From Pseudeuparius sepicola (taxonomy: Eukaryota > Arthropoda > Insecta > Coleoptera > Anthribidae): 64,000 nucleotides of DNA. The DNA lies in NCBI GenBank assembly GCA_963920635.1, contig OY987302.1:46007500-46071499 (forward strand), read 5' to 3'. The number at the start of each line of letters is the position of its first letter. Position 1 is the stretch's first letter. Shown one piece after another: positions 57,361 through 64,000 of the stretch. The notes under the pieces are model-generated. The model did no database searches, was not told where the DNA came from, and worked only from the letters and a program-made list of their open reading frames with translations. The position numbers and the translations under genes are program-made.

Positions 57361-58607
57361 ATTTTATTATAAAATAACAAATATAATTCTGTGTACTTAG
57401 AAAACAAAATTAAAACTTATTCTAAGATTTCCATCACTTCAAAGAAGCTCTCCGTATCAAATTTCCTTGGGACGAGATTTTCAGTAAAGCTCGTTGCAGT
57501 ACAAAAAAGCTGCGGCATCTGAATCGACATCCTTAGCATGTTCTATGACACTTTCTTCACTATCATCTTCCAAAGCAATTTTTCTTGTTTTGCAGTTTTT
57601 CTACGCTCTTTTTCCAATATTTTTGCTTTCTTTTCTTCGACGTCCTCCAATTCGGGAGTGCTGTTAATAACTCTTAGAAAATAAACATACTTTAAATTAC
57701 GACAAAAAACGTCTAAATAGGCACCTATCGGTTTTACCACGAATTCTTCTCTTTTGGGGGCCCTTTTTTTAGTGATTTTAGAAGTAGGTTTTAGGTGTTC
57801 TTCAATGATCTCAGTGATATCAACTTCTTCTTGAGCACCTCCCTCCTCTGCATCGTTTTTACTGCTGTCACCATCTCTTCTGTTTCCAGGAGGGTCTAGG
57901 TTGTTCCCTCAGAAAAATAAAAAAGATAGAAATGGCATCTGTAGATTGAAATGTTTGTAAGGGGTAGCACTTTTTATACTCTATTATTTATTTACTAGTT
58001 AAAGTTTAACAATTCCTAATGAAAAACTTTATTTCTCTGGTAAATTAAAATAATCTTCAAGATCAAATTGCAAATAAAGTTTTGCAACAGTGGTTTGCAA
58101 TCAGTTGCAAATACGTTCGCTTTGAAGTAAATAATGGTAGATAATATATGATATTTATGTATTGATGAGATAAGGTCTGCCTGACTAATAGGTGAATCTA
58201 GTATTTATAATTATCTAGACACTTATTAGAGGGTATTTCTGTACTACGTGTAGTACTTTAATCTGTGATACAACTAAGGAAACAATAATATACCTACAAT
58301 TACCAATACCAATCGCACAATCTGACAAACGCGCAAATCGGTCAAGAGTGTGCCTCACCTTTTGTGTTTGACATAACTGGTCTTTTAGAAGCAATTTTTC
58401 GCTGTTTTTAAGTGTTTCTTAAGTATTCGTCGGTTTAAAATGCTTATATAGACAATTAAGTTATACGTTATGGGCAAAAAAAGTGTATTGCTTGCAAATC
58501 AAGCAACTCGCCAAAGGAGGTTACATATCATGCGTAAGTACATAGGCGTACCTAGTTCGGGGCACGGTAAAAGATACCTTTACCACCAGAGGGAAAATAA
58601 TTCTCAA

Positions 58608-58870
58608 CATGGGTATCAAACGAAAGGGCTCGACGGGTAGAAAACAATAAGGTGAATGACGTCATAATAAATCTAATATGGCGGCCTCGATCCTCAAGAC
58701 GGCGGATTGTCTAATTCTTCACAACATCCTCGACATGGGTATCAAATGAAAGCATTTGAAGAGTAGAAAATGATAAGGTGACTGACGTCATACTAAATCC
58801 AATAGGGCGGATGCCCAATGCCCCAAGATGGCGGACTAAATTTTTTTACCACCCTTATGAGATGGGAATC
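58608..58870. repeat. Tandem repeat, ~126-bp period, two units and a start of a third
   Basis: catgggtatcaaacgaaagg ... gtagaaaacaataaggtgaa tgacgtcata ... atggcgg (58608 on) is repeated from 58734 (catgggtatcaaatgaaagc ... tagaaaatgataaggtgact gacgtcata). gatgggaatcaaat begins a third unit at 58860. Confidence 0.7.
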
Positions 58871-58920
58871 AAATAGGTACTAAACAAGCACAAAATAAAA
58901 TAAAATAAATTAAATAATAA

Positions 58921-59263
58921 AAAAACCTTTTTAAAAACAAGCTTTTATTTAAGTAAGACATTTACTAAAACGGATAAAATAAGTTTAGGTTTCGGTAAGA
59001 TAATTCAATGCCAAACTGTGACAAGCTTTTTTAAATCAAAAAGCTTGTCGCGTAAACTGTAAAGAAAATATATTCTTGCTTATCAACCAATCACTGTCCG
59101 ATAAACTTAATTGGTACCTACTTTTAGGAACATTTCGCGCGACGAACTCTTGATTTAAAAAGCTTTCCGCAGTGTGGCATTGAATTATCGTAACGAAAAC
59201 CTAAACTTATTTTGTCCATTTTAGTTCATGGCTTAAATAAAAGCTTGCTTTTAAAAAGTTTTT
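58921..59263. mobile_element. Palindromic MITE
   Basis: aaaaacctttttaaaaacaa, gcttttatttaagtaa, aaaataagtttaggtttcgg and cattgaatt-type words are mirrored about 59085 (aattatcgtaacgaaaacct, aaacttattttgtccatttt, aaataaaagcttgctttta). About 340 bp. Confidence 0.65.
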
Positions 59264-60506
59264 ATTTTTTTATATTTTTATATTGTGTTCGCCGAACAAT
59301 CCCCAACTAGTAACTGTCAATAACATTGATAAGTTTTAATTTTAGAATTGATGCGTAGGTACTAGTTGTACCTGGGACTGGGGTACACTTCAATTTTTAT
59401 AAATATATTTTTTCCTATTTTTATAACTATTTTAAAAAATAAGAGGTACGCCACTGCTTTGTAATCGTTAGCACCAGATCTGTCACCCGAACTGTAAAAT
59501 TTTTTTATTATTATGGGAACAAACTTGCCAAAACAAAGCCAGTTCTACGTTTTTTATTTTTCTGAGGTTGTTCCTCATTAGGCTGCCCAGATAATACAGG
59601 CTGCTCATTCTCATTGTCAGATGTTAATGCCGGCGCAAATTACCAGGTTTCAAAAACCTCAACGTTAAAAGGATGGATTCCAGTTTTCTTGAATGGATTT
59701 ACCGCATTCGTAGGGCTAGCTGCCTTTAAGTATGCATTGTTAAAGAGCTTTGTAACTTGAAAATGCGTAACAGCTCTCTCCGGGTTTTCCTTTAGCTATT
59801 TTTCTGAGAACAGTGGGCTGGGAGACAAAATAAAACATTCCTTTACTCTTGGTATATTTTAGGACTTCAAGCCTTTTGTGGCTGCTGTGGCCGCCTAAAA
59901 TTAAAAGCACTTTATTGTCCTCCGATGGTTTTGCATTTTCATGTCGCACAGCCATTTTCTTGGCAATATGACACACTACCTCTAGGTGCCTCCATGCATC
60001 AATTCGATTTTGAAGCGTTTTCGTGTAAAGATAAATGCTGGAGGGATAAATGTCCCTATCCCATTCATTCAACACACAGCTGTGTAATAAATTCTACGTT
60101 CTTCACTACTTGCAAAACTAATTTGCTTACGTCCTTTAGTTGCAATAATTCTGTTAGCTTTGGTGGACACATTGGTCATACCAGTTTCATCTACATTAAA
60201 GTATTTTCAGGTGGAAATTTGTATTTGTATTTTCCAGGAAACGAACACTAATTTAATATTTACTTCATTAAAGGCTTGTACCCTGGCGAGCGTTGTATAT
60301 TCAGAAGTTCGCAATGGTATTGTTGGATTCCGTTTATGGAAATCTTTTAGCCATTTTCTAACCCAAAAAAATATATTAATAACACGGTTAGGTGGCGCCT
60401 AAAACATATCTACATGAGTACGGAAGTAGGCAACCAAATATTCATAGCTTAAAACAATGTTGGACGTCATAGGAAGGGGGCCGTCACAGGTCACTCTTCC
60501 CTAAAA

Positions 60507-62755
60507 GAAAAGCGAATGTAAAATTGTTGGATTTTAGTTTAAGCCTTAGTTAATATTGATTTTACTTGTTGCTATTATTTGGCGTGTGCTATTGTTTTTG
60601 TTACCTTTTGTGTCATATTTTTGAATACTTATAGTCATATTTTATACTGTTGAATACTGTGTGCCTTTTAAAAAAACCACAGCGGGAGAGAACCGTCAGA
60701 ATCGAAATTAAAACAAAGTAGAATAAAATTTTAACACTCAAAAAAGCTGTTCTCTACGTCCTTGATGCAGATTTACGAGGACAAAACTGCCGCCAACTAA
60801 CAGTGGAGACGGGCTGGGTCAACAGTATGACAATCTGTAATATGCGGGCGCCACTTGTTTTATTTGCGTGCTGGTACTCGTACTATTAAGCCAACAGGAA
60901 GTAAATCTAGGTCTTCAGGGTTCTGGTTCATAAAATAACAGTTTATTTATTTTGCTCCTCTTCTATATCTTTATCTACTTGATAAACAAATTTAAAGTTA
61001 CACATCTTCGCGGTGCAGTGTAGTATTCCTACGTACAGTAATAAAACAAAAGCAAAAGTGGATCTTTCAGATCGGTTTAAAACCCCAGGAGAGTAAGTAT
61101 ACACGCTAAAATCACAACATCCACTGAAATCACAACGTACGCTAAAATAAAACCACTAACAACGTGCTCTCCCGATAGTACTTACACAAATTTAGTCATA
61201 CTAGAGCATGGAAAAAAGAAAAACTTGTAATACTTAGATGAATCTCGATGAATCTCCTAAACCACAACGTCCTCGAGTGGAGGTCGATATACTACACTTC
61301 AAAAGGAAAACATTATAACAAAAATGTCCAGCTAAATACCTTACAAGGAACTTACCTCTGGGATGAAGATTTTCCTCCCAAAAAGACAACAAATCGACCA
61401 CTTCGTGGTTGGATCCAAACACCCTTCTTGGTCACAACGCACAACATCCAAAAGGACCAAATGAAACGGCTATCTGGTTGTGGTGGATGCTCAAATACTT
61501 GTTACTAGTTCTCTAAAATAATTTTCCTTGTTGTAGAACCCAAACAAAATCAAACAGGCTAGAAGTTGCACAGTTACAAGGAACTAAAATCAACAACAGT
61601 TTTGAGCATATTTCCGAATACCTCAATTTTTTATTAAGTAATAAAATTGTTAAAATACTATCTGGGTTTACCTTTAAGTTACAAGAAAGTAACTTGTGGT
61701 CCACCCTTTTTCCGCTCGCCAACTTTTAATCCACAATAGTTGACGTCACAGAGTTATCTTCAATTTTCTTGAAGGAACACAGCTATTACTTACTTTCGTC
61801 CGTTGTTGACTTTGAAGAAAACTGGTCACACATCTCGTCAGGTTATCTACCTACTATTTTTTTATGTCTTGCAGAATAATTTAATTCAAAATAGGGCCTT
61901 ATAAAAGTAAAAACCTAACGGATAATGGCGGTACACAACACATGCGGGTTCTGTGCGTTCTTCGCGGAACGGCAATTTTCTCCCCGGGGGTAATGTATTG
62001 TTTGCCAGAAGTTTCGACAAACCAATTTAAGACATGCACTGTTTAAACTGGGGACCATAAGTTTGTGCTCCAACATGGCGCGACTAAGATGCTGTTCGCA
62101 GCTGGAAGGCCAGTGGCGGGTTGTGGTTATTGCTAGGGTCAGATTTGTTAGATACTTATTGTGGTTATCACTGTTAGATTTGCAGTTGTTAGTTATCTTT
62201 AAAGTGATTTTGTTTTCTACGATTTTCAAGAGTGACAAACTATATGTGTTATTGTGTTATTTTATATCAAAAGGCAAGTGATACCTGCCCACAGGTAGTT
62301 ACCACTATAACATATCACAAATATATGTCAAAAAATACCCTAATAGCCAAGAAAATTTGGCAAAATGAATGTTCGTGAATCTAGGTTATTTTTCTCCTAA
62401 ATACCTTGTGTGGACGTGTGTAATTAATTTATCTATTACTTGTTAAGAGTTTCTAAAATTATTTGTCGTATTAATTTGGCCAAAGGCATTTTCTGAATTG
62501 GAAGAGGAAGAAAATTTGGCCAGTAACTTAAATTTCCATTACTTTCCCTTTTCCTCTTTTTTAAATCGTATGCACAGACCATTATGTGATTTGCGGAAGA
62601 ATAAACACTATTTTGGAATTATGGCATGATCTGTTCAACCATCTGAAGAAGCTATAATTCTGGATATTATATTTTGGAACGGTATTTTGTAACGTATGTA
62701 AGAATGAAAATATAAAATTTTGTTTATAGCGCCAAAGCGAACCAATGGTCCACTA
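60507..62755. other. No gene; LTR-like diverged repeat at 60835-60960
   Basis: Apart from the repeat shared with 20880-20990 I see nothing firm. Short open stretches at 61234-61508 and 61915-62238 lack domain motifs and occur on both strands. Confidence 0.35.
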
Positions 62756-62756
62756 T

Positions 62757-63862
62757 ACAGGGTGTCCCGTTAATAATGGTCCATAGAGCAACTGCACATA
62801 TTTGGGGCCAAAATATGACGATTGAGGCTAATATCTCTTACAGAAATGTTGTTTGTTTAAGAGATTCAGGGCGTTGAAGTTCATTTTTGAAATTGAATTA
62901 TAGCCACTTCCTCGGCCACTTCTCCCAAAATAATCAATTTTTACGTAACTCACAGAGGGCGCCACGCTGTTTTTGTTTTGGATCAAGCTTTTACTCTTAA
63001 CTTTTTGGTCTTTCAGGGCCATCACTTTAGAGCATCTTCTCATTCTGTAACAAAAAGGTACTCTTGTTTCATAACGATAAAATCAACCGTTTGCGTTGAA
63101 ATTTGCAAAATGTGCCCTGGAACACCTGTAGACTCCATGCAACATTCGAAAACTAAAATTTTTACCTGCTACATTCAAATGTTACAGATTCACTGTACCA
63201 TTTAAAGTGAGAAAAATATTGCTATGAACAATGTACCAAAAATGTTTTGTTTTCAAAATGGAACCGATTGAAACTTGGCAAAATATGGATACTCTATTTC
63301 AAGAAAACGAATGGTGTTTCGACCAATGCCCATGTGGCATTTTTTTCTTCATTTTGAATGTACAGTCGATTTGTAAAATTTGAAACTGGTAGCTGAAACA
63401 TTTATGTTTTGAATATGGGTGTTAACAGGTGTTTTGGTACATTTTGCCCATTTCAACGCAAACGGTTGATTTTATCGTTATGAAACAAGAGTACCTTTTT
63501 GTTACAGAATGAAAAGATGCTCTAAAGTGATGGCCCTGAAAGACCAAAAAGATAACCTCAAAAAAGTTAAGAGTAAAAGCTTGATCCAAAAACAGCGCAA
63601 GTGGCGCCCTCTGTGAGTTACGTAAAAATTGTAATTTTCAGCTTATTCTCCATCCACAAAAACACAGCAGTGCCAAATTTCAGCTCAGAAGCTTGATTAT
63701 TTTGGGAGATGTGGCTATAATTCAATTTCAAAAAATGAAGTTCAACGCTCTGTATCTCTTAAACAAACAACATTTCTTTAAGACATATTAGCCTCAATCG
63801 TCATATTTTGGCCCCAAATATGTGCAGTTGCTCTATGGACCATTATTAACGGGACACCCTGT
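62757..63862. mobile_element. Large foldback MITE, ~1.1 kb, TA target
   Basis: Ends acagggtgtcccgttaataa and ttattaacgggacaccctgt are perfect inverted repeats flanked by TA. Near-identical arms of about 350-430 bp follow (gcaactgcacatatttgggg, agggcgccac, ccatcactttagagcatctt, aaaatcaaccgtttgcgttg). The right arm has an extra insert of about 70 bp (gcttctgagctgaaatttgg). The spacer of about 320 bp has no transposase. Confidence 0.85.
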
Positions 63863-64000
63863 ATAAGAAGAAACTGAAAATCTAATGCGTTCTATACTTA
63901 CTTTCACTAGAACTAGAAATGGGACTTTATTTCAAACCAAAACGTACCAAAATACTCTTGCTTGCTTTTAGACTCGCTTTTCTTAATAAAATCTATGAAT

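Larger units (their letters stand above)
57543..60402 (-). pseudogene. Degenerate pogo-type transposase
   Basis: Minus-strand pieces align with the transposase at 30466-32222. 60402-60250: KWLKDFHKRNPTIPLRTSEY and LARVQAFNE. 60200-60060: DETGM-like codons, ATKGRKQI, SSEERRIYYTAV. 59940-59800: KPSEDNKVLLILGGHSSHKR. 59800-59640: ENPERAVTHFQVTKLFNNAY, KAASPTNAV, KKTGIHPFN. 57690-57600: INSTPELEDVEEKKAKILEK. The second catalytic Asp is Gly (LILGGHSSH versus LILDGHSSH), frameshifts and stops are frequent, and the psq/HTH N-terminus is missing, so it is dead. Confidence 0.85.
56728..60506 (-). mobile_element. Second pogo-like transposon copy, decayed
   Basis: The left end taggggaaagtgacctggga with tgtcccccctaac and the right end gggggccgtcacaggtcact cttcccta are inverted repeats of the same type as 30342-32639. 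The element is longer (3.8 kb) because other repeats have inserted: a 355-bp palindrome (57003-57360), a minisatellite (58608-58860) and a MITE (58921-59263). Its transposase lies on the minus strand. Confidence 0.75.

Noticed and set aside
60835..61500. Full LTR retrotransposon
   Set aside because: A TGGCGCC-like word is present, but no paired LTR, gag or pol was found.

Overview
The window looks like nuclear DNA of an insect, probably a beetle (inference). It is AT-rich, its genes carry many short GT-AG introns, and it is crowded with insect-type mobile elements: Tc/mariner fragments, jockey/CR1-like and TAA-targeted non-LTR remnants, BEL/Pao, pogo-like DNA transposons, tRNA-derived SINEs and many palindromic MITEs. 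No bacterial features, rRNA genes or CRISPR arrays were seen.

The main cellular content is a cluster of three lysosomal alpha-mannosidase genes (glycoside hydrolase family 38), head-to-tail on the minus strand. Copy C (42398-46432) and copy B (37268-41473) are compact and 0.9 kb apart. Copy A (7745-16932) lies 20 kb further on and is expanded by repeat-filled introns. All three were rebuilt exon by exon and stay in frame from signal peptide to stop (1016, 996 and 1008 residues), each with the Zn/catalytic motifs of the family. A fourth copy survives as one decayed exon at about 36655-36862. B and C resemble each other more than A. The copies differ by clean loss of particular introns, and all share a GATAAC site just upstream of the ATG.

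Layout: 1-3105 is a mariner-like transposase split by nested non-LTR elements; 3230-4640 holds a MITE fragment, a 272-bp tandem duplication and a GC-rich block; 5914-6725 is BEL/Pao; 6953-7565 is a tandem tRNA-SINE; 7745-16932 is mannosidase A. The A-B spacer (16933-36650) is mostly repeats, but holds a THAP-domain gene (plus-strand exons at 24503-29265) and a nearly intact pogo-like transposon (30342-32639) whose transposase is followed by a PHD-type finger in a shifted frame. 36655-46432 holds the mannosidase relic and genes B and C. 46500-64000 has no recognisable cellular gene: it holds foldback elements, a second decayed pogo copy (56728-60506), another tandem SINE, and two GC-rich blocks that may be conserved regulatory DNA.

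Functionally, the three mannosidases should be secreted or lysosomal exo-alpha-mannosidases that trim mannose from N-glycans. The shared GATA-type site would fit gut expression and a digestive role, but that is inference.
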